This document shows positions 45,258 to 55,256 of a stretch of 64,000 bases of DNA, one piece after another. The position numbers were made by a program, and so were the translations under genes. The notes under the pieces are model-generated. The model made no database searches. It worked only from the letters and a program-made list of their open reading frames with translations, and was not told where the DNA came from. The stretch lies in NCBI GenBank assembly GCA_938035125.1, contig CALHNS010000014.1, forward strand, positions 1 through 64,000. Direction: 5' to 3'. This stretch comes from an uncultured Granulosicoccaceae bacterium. Its GTDB lineage: Bacteria > Pseudomonadota > Gammaproteobacteria > Granulosicoccales > Granulosicoccaceae. The first letter of the stretch is position 1; each line of letters begins with the position of its first letter.

Positions 45258-46262
45258 ATGACGTCTAAACAAACTTACTTAACGGGAATAACTACCACGG
45301 GTACGCCGCATTTAGGTAACTACGTGGGTGCGATTCGTCCCGCCATTCAAGCTAGTGAAATGCCAGGCAATGAGAGTTATTTTTTCTTAGCCGATTATCA
45401 CGCACTGATAAAGTGCCAAGATCCTGAGCAGGTTAGGCAATCTCGGCGCGAGATTGCAGCCACTTGGCTGGCTTTGGGGCTCGATCACAATAAAGTCACT
45501 TTTTATCGACAATCCGACATTCCTGAAATTATGGAATTAAATTGGATATTGTCTTGTATGGCCGCCAAGGGCTTACTTAATCGAGCACACGCCTATAAAG
45601 CGGTAGTACAAGCGAATGAAGAAAATGGCGGCTCTGATCCTGACAAAGGTATCACCATGGGGTTGTTCAATTACCCCGTACTGATGGCGGCCGATATATT
45701 AATGTTCAAGGGTACTAAAGTGCCTGTTGGGCGAGATCAAGTTCAGCACTTAGAAATGGCACGCGATATTGCGCAGCGTTTTAACCACCATTATGGGGAA
45801 ATTTTAGTAGCACCCGAAGTGGTTGTTTCTGAGCAAGCGGTATTATCAGGGCTTGATGGACGCAAGATGAGTAAGAGCTATGGCAATACCATTCCATTGT
45901 TTGATACTGAAAAGAAATTGCGAAAAGGCTTTATGAAAGTGAAAACCAATTCACAGGAGCCTGGCGAACCCAAAGACACAGAAGACAACACTGTATTCGA
46001 ATTGTATAAAGCGTTTGCAAGCCCCGAACAAGTTACCGAATTTGCCAAAGCCTATGCCGATGGTATTGGATGGGGAGATGCTAAGCAGCAATTGTTTGAA
46101 TTGGTAAACGGTATTCTTGCAGAACCTAGGGAGCGGTATGCTGAATTAATGGCAAAACCTGAGGACGTGGAAGTGATATTGAATCAAGGTGCTGAAAAAG
46201 CTCGGGCTGAAAGCGTGCCTTATTTGAATCAAATAAGAAGCGCTGTCGGTATCGCCTCTTAA
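45258..46262 (+). CDS. trpS: Tryptophanyl-tRNA synthetase
   Basis: Class I aminoacyl-tRNA synthetase. HIGH-type motif [10 protein letters not shown] and KMSKS motif in [10 protein letters not shown], with [20 protein letters not shown] 45258 gives 334 aa, the family standard; the longer frame from 44955 is an artefact overlapping the divergent OmpA-like gene. Confidence 0.97.
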   Translation: MTSKQTYLTGITTTGTPHLGNYVGAIRPAIQASEMPGNESYFFLADYHALIKCQDPEQVRQSRREIAATWLALGLDHNKVTFYRQSDIPEIMELNWILSCMAAKGLLNRAHAYKAVVQANEENGGSDPDKGITMGLFNYPVLMAADILMFKGTKVPVGRDQVQHLEMARDIAQRFNHHYGEILVAPEVVVSEQAVLSGLDGRKMSKSYGNTIPLFDTEKKLRKGFMKVKTNSQEPGEPKDTEDNTVFELYKAFASPEQVTEFAKAYADGIGWGDAKQQLFELVNGILAEPRERYAELMAKPEDVEVILNQGAEKARAESVPYLNQIRSAVGIAS

Positions 46263-46295
46263 CTGTATTTAAGCCAAAGCCGTGAATTTCCCCTC

Positions 46296-47327
46296 ATGAA
46301 TCCAATTTTAGTCAATTGTTGGCGCGGTTCGGCCATAGAAAGTCGGCATCGTGGTGCGGTTGCTGTGGTGAATGCTGCGGGCCGTGCAGTGTTAACGGTG
46401 GGTGATGTTCAACAAGCTGTGTTTCCGCGTTCAAGCATTAAGTTTTTACAAGGTCTTAATTTTGTAAAATCTGGCGCTATTGAGCACTATGACTTAGACA
46501 ATCGCCATATTGCTATGGCCTGTGCATCACACAATGGTGAACCTGAGCACGTTGATATAATTAACGATTGGTTATCACGATTAAAGTTGGATTTAAACGA
46601 CTTAGAGTGTGGTGCAGAGTTGCCGTCCCACCGAGCAACCGCTTTTGAATTGATGGGTGAAGGTAAAGCCCCAACTCGTGCACATCACAATTGTTCTGGC
46701 AAACATCTGGGTATGTTGTCCACTTGTTGTCATAAAGAATTAGGCACCAAAAACTACCGATTGTATCAACACGATGTTCAGCGACGTTGGTTCGAGGATA
46801 TGGAACGTCTGTGTTCAGTGCGCGCAACGTCCTTACCGTGGGGTTACGACGGTTGTGGTATTCCGTGCATAGCCATGCCTTTGCAGCGATTGGCATTAGG
46901 TATGGCAAGATTTGCTGATCCATCAGGCTTACCGCAAGATGATCAAGATGCGGTTGCAAAGATCAGTGCAGCGGTAACTGAAAACGCGTATCTCATTGCC
47001 GGTAAGGAACGTTTTTGCACTGAGCTTGCGCAGCAATTAGCACCCAGGGTGCTTGCAAAGATCGGTGCCGATGGCGTGTACGCAGCCTGTGTACCTGAGA
47101 AGGGTTTGGGTATTGTTGTGAAGGTGGACGACGGCAGTATGAAAGCTGTGAACGTGGTATTGGGTGCGGTGCTTAATGCTTTAGGCGAAATCGATGAATC
47201 TACGCACCGAGCGCTTCAACATTACATCGCTCCTACATTAAACAATTCACGTGGTGAAGCTATCGGGCGAATGGAAGCTTCATCGGAATGGGAATCGGTT
47301 ACCGTTCGAGAAGATTGGCTATTGTAG
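46296..47327 (+). CDS. Asparaginase (PF06089-type)
   Basis: 343 aa. Hydrolyses L-asparagine to aspartate plus ammonia, in the family typified by thermolabile Rhizobium asparaginase, unrelated to EcAII. Motifs PRSSIKFLQG, CASHNGEPEHV, HNCSGKHLGML and YDGCGIPC contain the conserved Ser/Lys/Cys active-site residues. Start MNPILVNCWRG is typical. Convergent with pta, 15 nt between. Confidence 0.92.
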   Translation: MNPILVNCWRGSAIESRHRGAVAVVNAAGRAVLTVGDVQQAVFPRSSIKFLQGLNFVKSGAIEHYDLDNRHIAMACASHNGEPEHVDIINDWLSRLKLDLNDLECGAELPSHRATAFELMGEGKAPTRAHHNCSGKHLGMLSTCCHKELGTKNYRLYQHDVQRRWFEDMERLCSVRATSLPWGYDGCGIPCIAMPLQRLALGMARFADPSGLPQDDQDAVAKISAAVTENAYLIAGKERFCTELAQQLAPRVLAKIGADGVYAACVPEKGLGIVVKVDDGSMKAVNVVLGAVLNALGEIDESTHRALQHYIAPTLNNSRGEAIGRMEASSEWESVTVREDWLL

Positions 47328-47342
47328 AAATTTGGCAGGTAC

Positions 47343-48335
47343 TTAATCTTTTACCTGAGCCGCTGTAACGGCTATTAAATTCACAATGTCGTCTGCAGAG
47401 CACCCGCGGCTTAAGTCATTCACTGGCTTATCAAGCCCTTGCAGAATTGGGCCTACAGCTTGTGCCCCACCAAAACGCTCAATGAGCTTATAGCCAATAT
47501 TACCCGCATCCAGATTCGGAAAAATTAAGGTATTACAAGGGGTATTGGATGCGTGTTCTGGGAACTTTGACGCTAAAATTTCTGGCACCACAGCCGCATC
47601 TAATTGCACATCACCCACGATACGCCAGTGAGGTTTTTTCTTAACTAGTAAATCGGTTGCTTCGCGCACTTTGGTAACCAGTGGATGGCGAGCACTGCCG
47701 TTGGTGGAAAACGATAGCATAGCCACTTCGGGTTTCATACCGAATAACGTTTCTGCGCTGTTGCCTGTGGCTTCTGCGATAACGGCTAATTCTTCAGCGC
47801 TTGGGTCTACCATTAATCCGCAATCACCGATTAACATCAGGTCTTTAACGGGATGGTGTTCAGCCATGCGCATGGCAAAAAAACTGGAGACCAGTGATAC
47901 GCCTTCAGCAGTTCCAACGTAACGCAATGCACTTCGAATAACATTGGCTGTTGCGGTTATTGCACCTGCCACACAGCCATCGCCTTGATTGTCTCCGAGT
48001 AACAAACAGGCAACGCTAACTGGGTCTTGAAGTGCTTGTTCAATATCAGAAGGTTTAACAGGCTTTGGTGCTCGTTTGGCTACCATGACGTTGCCCAAGT
48101 GCTCGCATAAAGCTGCATCATTGATATCGATGATTTCAATTTCGCCTAGATCAATGTTAGCTGTGCTGGCAGCTTGTTTAATTGATTCAGGACTACCCAC
48201 TAACACAGGGATGGCTGTACCTTGATTCTTAGTGGTAACAGCCGCTTCAAGTACTCTGATATCTAAGCTTTCAGGCAATAGAATTTTACGTGGCGTTGCT
48301 TTGGCTTTCTCAAACAGCTGATCAAACTTCGACAT
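47343..48335 (-). CDS. pta: Phosphate acetyltransferase
   Basis: Interconverts acetyl-CoA and acetyl phosphate. 330 aa corresponds to the short, PTA-domain-only form. Motifs KILLPESLDIRVLEAA, CVAGAITATANVIRSALR and LIGDCGLMVDPSAEELAVIA are typical. No ackA adjoins it. 43 nt downstream of the GMC oxidoreductase gene on the same strand, so co-transcription is possible. Confidence 0.92.
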   Translation of the reverse strand: MSKFDQLFEKAKATPRKILLPESLDIRVLEAAVTTKNQGTAIPVLVGSPESIKQAASTANIDLGEIEIIDINDAALCEHLGNVMVAKRAPKPVKPSDIEQALQDPVSVACLLLGDNQGDGCVAGAITATANVIRSALRYVGTAEGVSLVSSFFAMRMAEHHPVKDLMLIGDCGLMVDPSAEELAVIAEATGNSAETLFGMKPEVAMLSFSTNGSARHPLVTKVREATDLLVKKKPHWRIVGDVQLDAAVVPEILASKFPEHASNTPCNTLIFPNLDAGNIGYKLIERFGGAQAVGPILQGLDKPVNDLSRGCSADDIVNLIAVTAAQVKD

Positions 48336-48378
48336 AAGGTAATCTATTTATATTGGTTCGTTTGAGAAGGATCGATGA

Positions 48379-49974
48379 TTATCGATCTGCCAAAATCATA
48401 TCAGCAGCCTTCTCACCGATCATAATGGCTGGAGCATTAGTATTACCAGATACGATTTCCGGCATGATTGAGGCGTCTGCCACGCGAAGCCCATTCACCC
48501 CTTTCACGCGCAATCGCTCATCAACCACCGCAAACTCATCTACACCCATGCGGCAAGTACTGGTGGGGTGATAAATGGTGTTGGCAATGTTTCTGGCTTG
48601 TTCCAATAATTCTGCATCAGTTTGTGCTGTTGGGTCAGGCAAATGTTCACATTTTATGTGACCACTCATGGCTTTGGTTTCCATGATTTTTCGTGTGAAC
48701 CTTAAGGATTCAACCGCTGTTTGGCAATCTAACTCGGTAGACAAATAATTTGCTTGAATGGATGGATGATCCATCGCGTTGTTTGATTGAATGTTGATTT
48801 CGCCACGGCTTTCAGGCCTCAGTTGGCAAACCGAGGCGGTAAACGCCGAAAATTTATTCAAGCCTTCCCCGGGTGAATCTGAGCTTAACGGTTGAAAGTG
48901 GTATTGAATGTCGGGCCGGTTATTCGACAGCCTGGTTTTACAAAACGCATACACCTGACTTGCAGCCATACTTAACGGCCCCTTACGTTGCAGAATGTAT
49001 TGTAATCCTGCGCCCATTTTTTGTAGAGGGTTAGACAATTGATCATTTAACGTAACGGGTTTATTGGTTTTATAAACCGTGCGAATTTGTAAATGATCTT
49101 GTAGGTTTTTACCCACCTCTTTGGCATGGTGTTCCACTTTAATGCCGTGTTCTTGTAATAAATCAGCTGGGCCAATGCCCGACAATTGCAGAATTTGTGG
49201 CGAACCAATCGCGCCGGCACTTAACACAATCTCTTTATTTGCGATAATTTCTGAAGGCTCACCTTTTCGTGTGATGTGCACGCGATCGGCTGTTTTATCC
49301 GTAAAGCCAATGCGGTGCACCATGGCGTGGGTAATGATGGTTAAATTTGGGCGGGAGCGCGCAGGGTTTAAATAGGCCACCGCTGAACTGCAACGTCTGC
49401 CATTTTTCGTGGTGAGTTGGTAGTAACCCACACCTTCTTGCGTTGCGCCATTAATGTCATGATTTATCGGTGTGCCGTTTTCGGCCACAGCGTTTAGAAA
49501 ATCATCGCAAATGGGCCTACTGAATGTCATGTTGCTTACACTTAATGGCCCCCCAACTCCGTGATATTCATCTTCGCCATTCACCTGGTTTTCTGCGCGC
49601 TTGAAAAAAGGCAGCACTTCTTCATACGACCAACCTGTGCAGCCCAGTGATGCCCAATGATCGTAGTCTTCTCTCTGGCCTCGAACGTACAGCAGCCCGT
49701 TTATGGAGCTGGAGCCGCCGAGCACTTTGCCGCGTGGCCATTTCAATGAGCGCCCGTTTAAACCCGGATCAGGTTCCGTGCTGTAGCACCAATCGGTATT
49801 CGGGTTATGGATGGTTTTGAAATAACCTACGGGTACGTGAATCCAAGGATTCCAATCGCGCCCTCCAGCCTCCAATAAGGCTACAGTTGATGTACCATCA
49901 GCTGACAGGCGATTCGCCAGCACGCACCCAGCCGAACCACCTCCAATTACTACATAGTCAAATTGACGTGTCAT
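48379..49974 (-). CDS. GMC oxidoreductase, choline-dehydrogenase-like
   Basis: 531 aa FAD enzyme. FAD loop [20 protein letters not shown] signatures [20 protein letters not shown] and a second signature [16 protein letters not shown], plus the C-terminal His/Asn active-site region ([29 protein letters not shown]). Likely an alcohol or choline-type dehydrogenase. The substrate is unknown. It may be regulated by the divergently encoded IclR protein. Confidence 0.94.
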   Translation of the reverse strand: MTRQFDYVVIGGGSAGCVLANRLSADGTSTVALLEAGGRDWNPWIHVPVGYFKTIHNPNTDWCYSTEPDPGLNGRSLKWPRGKVLGGSSSINGLLYVRGQREDYDHWASLGCTGWSYEEVLPFFKRAENQVNGEDEYHGVGGPLSVSNMTFSRPICDDFLNAVAENGTPINHDINGATQEGVGYYQLTTKNGRRCSSAVAYLNPARSRPNLTIITHAMVHRIGFTDKTADRVHITRKGEPSEIIANKEIVLSAGAIGSPQILQLSGIGPADLLQEHGIKVEHHAKEVGKNLQDHLQIRTVYKTNKPVTLNDQLSNPLQKMGAGLQYILQRKGPLSMAASQVYAFCKTRLSNNRPDIQYHFQPLSSDSPGEGLNKFSAFTASVCQLRPESRGEINIQSNNAMDHPSIQANYLSTELDCQTAVESLRFTRKIMETKAMSGHIKCEHLPDPTAQTDAELLEQARNIANTIYHPTSTCRMGVDEFAVVDERLRVKGVNGLRVADASIMPEIVSGNTNAPAIMIGEKAADMILADR

Positions 49975-50030
49975 AGGTTGTCTCGCGAGTTAGAGCGCCA
50001 TTTTTGAGCAAATCGCCAGTAGCGAACCTG

Positions 50031-50046
50031 CATTATTACAATAATG
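50031..50046. promoter_or_regulatory. Candidate IclR operator
   Basis: Palindrome cattatt-ac-aataatg in the 107-nt gap between the divergent GMC oxidoreductase and IclR genes, with a third cattatt copy at about 50060. Location and symmetry fit a binding site for the local IclR regulator. Confidence 0.4.
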
Positions 50047-50081
50047 GTACTTAAATTCTCATTATTGATACAGTAATCTCT

Positions 50082-50861
50082 ATGACAGAGTCTGACAACC
50101 GAACAGCGAAAGGGTCTACAGTCTCCCGTGTTTTAGACATTCTAACCACTGTAACAGCGGCAGAGCAGCCTGTTACCGCCACAGAATTGTCCGAATCGCT
50201 GAATATCCCTAAGGCAAGCGCTCATCGACTGTGCGCCACTTTAGAGGACGCTGGGTTCTTAAAATCTCGTTTGAACGCTAGAGGCTTGGTTGCAGGGCCT
50301 CAGCTTCAGCAAATGGCGTTCGATGTGCTGTCTCGAGGGGATTTGAATGCCGACCACCGTGCAATTTTGCAGCGACTGTCCTCAACGCTCGGTGAAACCT
50401 GCAATTTGGCTGTGCCTCACGGCACCGAAATGATTTACTACGATCGCGTGGAAACCCACTGGCCGGTAAGAGTGCAATTGCAAGTGGGCAGCCGAGTGCC
50501 GCTGCATGCCACGGCCAGCGGGAAAATGTACATGAGTTCTTTAACACCGGCTCGGCGGGAGCAGTGGGTGGATTCGTTAGAGCTTATCCCGTGCACGGCC
50601 AATACCTTGACTGATCGTGATGCACTGCTCACCGAGCTGCTTGAAATTGAGAAAAATGGCTATTCAACCGATAAAGAAGAGTACATCGACGGGATGGTGG
50701 CCTTAGCGGTGCCGGTAACCGATGCAAACGGAAGGTTGTATGCAACATTGTCGTTTCAAGCGCCGGTTATGCGTATACCTATTGAGTCACTTACTGATTT
50801 TTTGCCTGCGGTTAAAGCTGCCAGCGCGGATTTATCGAACATCATTCAAAAATTGCCATGA
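50082..50861 (+). CDS. IclR family transcriptional regulator
   Basis: N-terminal winged helix (TVSRVLDILTTVTAAEQPVTATELSESLNIPKAS in two helices) and C-terminal effector domain (VPLHATASGKMYMSSL, GYSTDKEEYIDGMVALAVPV). 259 aa. Divergent from the GMC oxidoreductase and overlapping the aminotransferase start by 4 nt, so both genes are likely targets. Confidence 0.94.
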   Translation: MTESDNRTAKGSTVSRVLDILTTVTAAEQPVTATELSESLNIPKASAHRLCATLEDAGFLKSRLNARGLVAGPQLQQMAFDVLSRGDLNADHRAILQRLSSTLGETCNLAVPHGTEMIYYDRVETHWPVRVQLQVGSRVPLHATASGKMYMSSLTPARREQWVDSLELIPCTANTLTDRDALLTELLEIEKNGYSTDKEEYIDGMVALAVPVTDANGRLYATLSFQAPVMRIPIESLTDFLPAVKAASADLSNIIQKLP

Positions 50862-51931
50862 CGAGTTTTCAGTCTAAGTTAGTGAGCCGTTTAAGCCCTT
50901 ACGTGCCGGGTGAACAGCGACATGGTGCTGATGTGGTGAAGCTTAATACCAATGAGAACCCGTATCCTCCTTCACCACAAGTAATGCAAGCGATCGCTAA
51001 CATCGAAGGGGACGATTTACGGCGTTACCCCGACCCTGAAGCGTCCGCATTGTGTAAAGCCTTAGCCGATTATGAAGGCGTTGAATCTAATCAGGTTTAC
51101 GTAGCAAACGGTTCGGATGAAACTTTAGGTTTAGCCTTCATGGCCTTTTTTACCGACAAAGCCGCATTGCAATTTCCCAATATCAGTTACAGCTTTTATC
51201 CGGTCTACTGCAAACTGTTTGATATTCAAGCCAGCCCAGTGGCATTGAACCCTGATTTTTCCTTAGATGTAAACGCCTTTACAGATGATGCAGGCGGGAT
51301 TTGTTTTCCGAATCCTAACGCGCCCACAGGCTTAAGCTTGCCACTAACTGACATAGAACAGTTATTGCAGCGATACACCCAAGGTGTGGTGTTAGTTGAT
51401 GAGGCCTATTCAGATTTCGGTGCAGAGTCGGCTATATCTTTGATCGATAAGTATCCTAATTTACTGGTTACGCGAACATTTTCAAAAGGTCGTTCTTTGG
51501 CGGGTATGCGTGTGGGGGCAGCATTTGGCAATGTGGAATTAATTCGCGCCACAGCGGCTGTAAAAAATTCTTTTAATTCCTACCCCCTTGATGCTGTTGC
51601 TCAAAGCGCTGCGATTGCCTCTTTGGCCGATGAAGCCTACTTCCAAAACTGCAAACAAAAAATAATACATACCCGAAATACTCTGGCAAACGCTTTGCAA
51701 TCTCGTGGGTTCACCGTGCTAGACAGCTCGGCAAATTTTATTTTTGTTTCGCCAAAGAGCGTACCTATTGATGCTAAAACGTTATATGAAGGTTTAAATA
51801 ACCTCAACGTGCTCGTTCGTTATTGGCCTAAAGACCCTATACAAGACTGGCTGCGAATAAGCATTGGCACGGATGAAGAGATAACCTTGTTGTTAAACGC
51901 CATCGATCAAGTCGTCACCGAGCATGGTTAA
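50858..51931 (+). CDS. hisC: Histidinol-phosphate aminotransferase family (HisC-type)
   Basis: Class I/II PLP aminotransferase. PLP lysine K210 in TFSKGRSLAGMRVG, with D181 and Y184 in VDEAYSDF and NTNENPYPPSP near the N-terminus. 357 aa. No other his genes nearby, and it overlaps an IclR regulator (ATGA), so it could be a second copy acting on another amino or aromatic substrate rather than the his-pathway enzyme. Confidence 0.88.
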   Translation: MTSFQSKLVSRLSPYVPGEQRHGADVVKLNTNENPYPPSPQVMQAIANIEGDDLRRYPDPEASALCKALADYEGVESNQVYVANGSDETLGLAFMAFFTDKAALQFPNISYSFYPVYCKLFDIQASPVALNPDFSLDVNAFTDDAGGICFPNPNAPTGLSLPLTDIEQLLQRYTQGVVLVDEAYSDFGAESAISLIDKYPNLLVTRTFSKGRSLAGMRVGAAFGNVELIRATAAVKNSFNSYPLDAVAQSAAIASLADEAYFQNCKQKIIHTRNTLANALQSRGFTVLDSSANFIFVSPKSVPIDAKTLYEGLNNLNVLVRYWPKDPIQDWLRISIGTDEEITLLLNAIDQVVTEHG

Positions 51932-51951
51932 GCTTTAGCAATCAACTTAAT

Positions 51952-53007
51952 ATGACCAGTCACCGCAACGAAAATTCGTATAAGAACAATAGAAACAGGC
52001 AATGCTTGTTTGTGTTTTTACTGTCTATTTTTATGCTGTTGCCGATCTCATCAATGGCCCAAAGTGATGAGAACGCTGATTCGAAAGATAGTGTTGATTC
52101 CAATACCACTGTTCCTGCTTCTGTTTTTAACAACGTAGGTTCTCTTGCCGACAATGCACAAGCTGCAACCACTGATAGGTTTAATCGGTTTGTGTTGTCT
52201 ATTGATGATTTTTTTGGCGGTGCTGAATCGAATGGTGAATCTAATAGAAGTTGGGGGCGGCTTCGCTTCGATGGTGTTGATCCTGATGATGACAGCGTTG
52301 AACTAAAAGCTCGATTGAAATTACGTGTTGTGTTGCCGCAGGCGCAGCGCCGATTGCGGTTGTTGTTAAGTACCGAAGACGATGATGTTAATGGCGGGCG
52401 AGGTCGCAGTAGTGTGGATGCGAATGCCAACGAACAAGATGTGGCGTTGGCGCTTCGATTTGTTCGAACGCTAAACGATAAGCTAAGCCTAAATTTTGAT
52501 TTGGGTGCACGAGTTAGAGATCGTAAAGGGCAAGTATTTGGAAGAATTTCAGCATCGAATGTGAAGAAGCTGCGTTGGAATATTGAACAACAAATCAGTA
52601 ATAACTTCTTCCTATTTTCTGCATCGGGCTATCAAAATCGCCTAACTTACGATATCAGACGATCGTTACAAGACTCTGTGAATGTATTTTTACGCAGTTC
52701 CACCACATTAGAGAGCCAGAAAGGTATCGGTGGGCTAGTAATCAATGAGACACTTGGTTTATACGCTGATTTAAGTTCCCGCACAGCGATAGCGTTCGAG
52801 GGGCTGTTCAGTTTTGTAACATCAAAAGATGATCAGTTTGATGAGAACTTTTTAGGATCTGAATATCGTGTTCGATTTCGTCAAAATATATGGCGACCGT
52901 GGTTTTACTATGAAATTTGGCCCACGGTATCGTTTCCAGTTTCTTCGAACTTTGAAAGAGAGTTCGGCGGGCGTATTCGAATTGAAATGCTGTTTGGCCA
53001 ATTCTAG
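51952..53007 (+). CDS. Probable outer-membrane beta-barrel protein
   Basis: Signal peptide (hydrophobic LFVFLLSIFMLLPISSMAQ), an acidic Ser/Asp linker, then amphipathic strands with alternating Arg/aromatic pattern (LRVVLPQAQRRLRLLLSTED, LNFDLGARVRDRKG, WNIEQQISNNFFLFSASGYQ) and a C-terminal Phe, the typical barrel signal. No family name recognised. 351 aa. Confidence 0.75.
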   Translation: MTSHRNENSYKNNRNRQCLFVFLLSIFMLLPISSMAQSDENADSKDSVDSNTTVPASVFNNVGSLADNAQAATTDRFNRFVLSIDDFFGGAESNGESNRSWGRLRFDGVDPDDDSVELKARLKLRVVLPQAQRRLRLLLSTEDDDVNGGRGRSSVDANANEQDVALALRFVRTLNDKLSLNFDLGARVRDRKGQVFGRISASNVKKLRWNIEQQISNNFFLFSASGYQNRLTYDIRRSLQDSVNVFLRSSTTLESQKGIGGLVINETLGLYADLSSRTAIAFEGLFSFVTSKDDQFDENFLGSEYRVRFRQNIWRPWFYYEIWPTVSFPVSSNFEREFGGRIRIEMLFGQF

Positions 53008-53016
53008 GGAAGTGGC

Positions 53017-53655
53017 GTGAGGCTCGTTTGTATCAGTGATACCCATGGCGATCATGCACAAGTTGAGGTGCCCGACGGTGATGTACTCATCCATGCTGGC
53101 GATATAACAGGGCATGGAACGAAAGAGAACGTAAAGGATTTTTTGGAATGGTTTGACGGCCACCCACACCAACATAAAATGTTTGTTGCGGGTAATCATG
53201 ATGGTTTTTTAGAAAATTCTTCAGCTGAAGCGAAACAATACGTTGATAAAACCAATATCGTTTGGTTGAACGATTCTGGTGTTGTTATTGAAGGCGTGCA
53301 GTTCTGGGGCTCACCAATCACGTTACGTTTTCACGACTGGGCGTTCATGCGTAATCCCGGTGATGACATTGCTCAGCACTGGAAGCTAATTCCCAAAAAC
53401 ACTCAAGTGCTAATTACTCATGGCCCGCCTTTTGGCATTCTTGATTATGTACGCCGTGCTGATGGCAGTGAGGAGCAAACCGGTTGTCCGCAGCTGCTTG
53501 AAACAATTCTCAACACTCAGCTGAAAACGCATATTTTCGGGCATATTCATGAAGAATATGGATCAATCCATCGTGATGGCATTGATTTTCTCAATGTTAG
53601 CACCATGAATCAGTCATACCGAATTGCGAATCAACCGGTTATCTATACACTTTAA
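53017..53655 (+). CDS. Metallophosphoesterase
   Basis: Calcineurin-like fold with the canonical metal-binding motifs: ISDTHGDH, HAGDITGHG, GNHDG, THGPPFG and FGHIHEEYG. 212 aa. GTG start 10 nt after the preceding stop. Related to eukaryotic-type MPPED proteins. The in vivo substrate is not known. Confidence 0.92.
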   Translation: MRLVCISDTHGDHAQVEVPDGDVLIHAGDITGHGTKENVKDFLEWFDGHPHQHKMFVAGNHDGFLENSSAEAKQYVDKTNIVWLNDSGVVIEGVQFWGSPITLRFHDWAFMRNPGDDIAQHWKLIPKNTQVLITHGPPFGILDYVRRADGSEEQTGCPQLLETILNTQLKTHIFGHIHEEYGSIHRDGIDFLNVSTMNQSYRIANQPVIYTL

Positions 53656-53713
53656 GTTTATGACCTTGCTTGGCAACACGCTTTTTAACCCTTAAACGGA
53701 AAAAGGATATGTA

Positions 53714-54334
53714 ATGCACCTAAGAATGATGAAAAATACCTGGCTACATACGGCCGCATCAGGTCTTATATGCGGTGCGGTGGTTGTGTTGCCTGCCACT
53801 GTGGTTGCGCAGGAAAGTAAAGAAGACACTATCGCTGCGTGCGAAGAGGCTGCAAGGCTTTTAGAAGCCGACGATATAGATGGCGCATTGGATGAGGCCG
53901 AATGGTGTCGAGAAGGTTTACTGCAAATGAAGCAGTCTGAAACCTTGGCTGTGTTCCCAGATAACGTGGGTGGCTATTCTGGCACTGATGTCACCAGTGA
54001 GAACGTATTGGGTATGGTCACCATGGGGCGCCAGTATAAAAATGGCGCTAAAACGATTGATTTACAACTCGTTAGTGGTGGCGTGGCAGGTTTAGGATCA
54101 CTTGGGCAGCTGTTCAATTCACTAGGAACTTTAGCGGGTACTGAAGGAGAGAAATTGCGAATTCAGCGCCGAACCGTATTGAACACCAGCTCGAACGGTA
54201 ATGCCTCTTTGGCGGTTACGTTGAAAAGTGGGGGCACATTATCGGTAAAATCAACCAGCGTATCGGGTGATGAAGCGATTGAATTTTTAAAAGCTTTTCC
54301 TATTAAAGAGTTGGATGAAGCTTTAGGCAAGTAA
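53714..54334 (+). CDS. Secreted protein of unknown function
   Basis: 206 aa with a signal peptide (about residues 1-32, ending VVLPATVVAQE). Two helices with CEEAARLLEADDIDGALDEAEWC follow, containing a cysteine pair that may form a disulphide, then a Gly-rich beta domain. No family recognised. Terminated by a strong hairpin. Confidence 0.75.
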   Translation: MHLRMMKNTWLHTAASGLICGAVVVLPATVVAQESKEDTIAACEEAARLLEADDIDGALDEAEWCREGLLQMKQSETLAVFPDNVGGYSGTDVTSENVLGMVTMGRQYKNGAKTIDLQLVSGGVAGLGSLGQLFNSLGTLAGTEGEKLRIQRRTVLNTSSNGNASLAVTLKSGGTLSVKSTSVSGDEAIEFLKAFPIKELDEALGK

Positions 54335-54405
54335 CCTATCGAATAGAGTTTGAGACTACTGCTTGTAAGGCGTGTTATCGATTTTTTATAAACCGTATAA
54401 GGCTT

Positions 54406-54443
54406 AAAGGGTGTTGACGATTTACACGTCAACACCCTTTTTT
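54406..54443 (+). terminator. Rho-independent terminator after the secreted-protein gene
   Basis: aaagggtgttgacg (54406-54419) / cgtcaacacccttt (54427-54440), 7-nt loop, followed by T's to 54443. May also act on the - strand for the cytochrome c4 transcript. Confidence 0.92.
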
Positions 54444-54515
54444 ACTTTCTAACTTTGCCATTGCCCTATGCCATCACCGCAGGGGCGGTTACGCTTAAGT
54501 ATTGCAGAGCTTGGC

Positions 54516-55151
54516 TTAGTACAAGCCTTGAATGTAATTTGCCAATGCTTGAATTTCTGCATCGGTTAAACGCTCAGCAATGCTGCGCATCATGGCGTTT
54601 GGATCGTTTGCGCGATCTTTAGAGCGAAAATGTTGTAATTGAAGCGTTGTGTAGTTGGCGTTTTGACCGGCCAGAGCTGGCCACGTTGCTGCCGGATTGC
54701 CATTACCTGCTGCTCCGTGGCATCCAGAGCAAGCCGGAATGCCAGCTGCGGTTATACCGCCACGATAAATATTTTGACCTAATTCTAAGTTTTCCTCATT
54801 TGCAATTCCTGTCACAGGAGGCAAGCTAGAGTAATAAGCGCTGATGTCTTCAATATCTTGTTCAGACAAAGCCGCAGACATGCCTGCCATGATGGCGTTA
54901 GCGCGTTCACCCGATTGGTAATTTTGCAGCTGCTTGGCAATGTAGCTGGCGTGTTGGCCGGCTAAATTGGGGTATTCAGGTATTAATGCTTTACCGTCAG
55001 TTCCGTGGCAGCCTGCACATGCGGCCGCTTTAGCTTTACCTGCTGCGGCATCACCTTCGGCCATAGCGGGGGCTGCACCCAGTAAGAGGGCTGAAGCGAT
55101 TAGCGGTGCGCTCATGCGGCAAACGGCTGAATTTAACAACGCCTTGAACAT
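54516..55151 (-). CDS. Cytochrome c4-type di-haem protein
   Basis: 211 aa with signal peptide (to about residue 31) and two haem-binding CxxCH motifs (CAGCHGTDGK, CSGCHGAAGN), one per half of a duplicated cytochrome domain. Axial Met ligands appear in each half (MAGM, MMRS). Periplasmic electron carrier to terminal oxidases. Divergent from engB, the arrangement known in Pseudomonas. Confidence 0.95.
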   Translation of the reverse strand: MFKALLNSAVCRMSAPLIASALLLGAAPAMAEGDAAAGKAKAAACAGCHGTDGKALIPEYPNLAGQHASYIAKQLQNYQSGERANAIMAGMSAALSEQDIEDISAYYSSLPPVTGIANEENLELGQNIYRGGITAAGIPACSGCHGAAGNGNPAATWPALAGQNANYTTLQLQHFRSKDRANDPNAMMRSIAERLTDAEIQALANYIQGLY

Positions 55152-55256
55152 GGAAAATTCCTAAATAGTAGAAAGCTATAAACTAGTGGGGTTTCGCCCA
55201 ACTATCAATCCACTAATTTTATCAGACTGTGGCCGCATCCAAGTGGCACGAACCCC

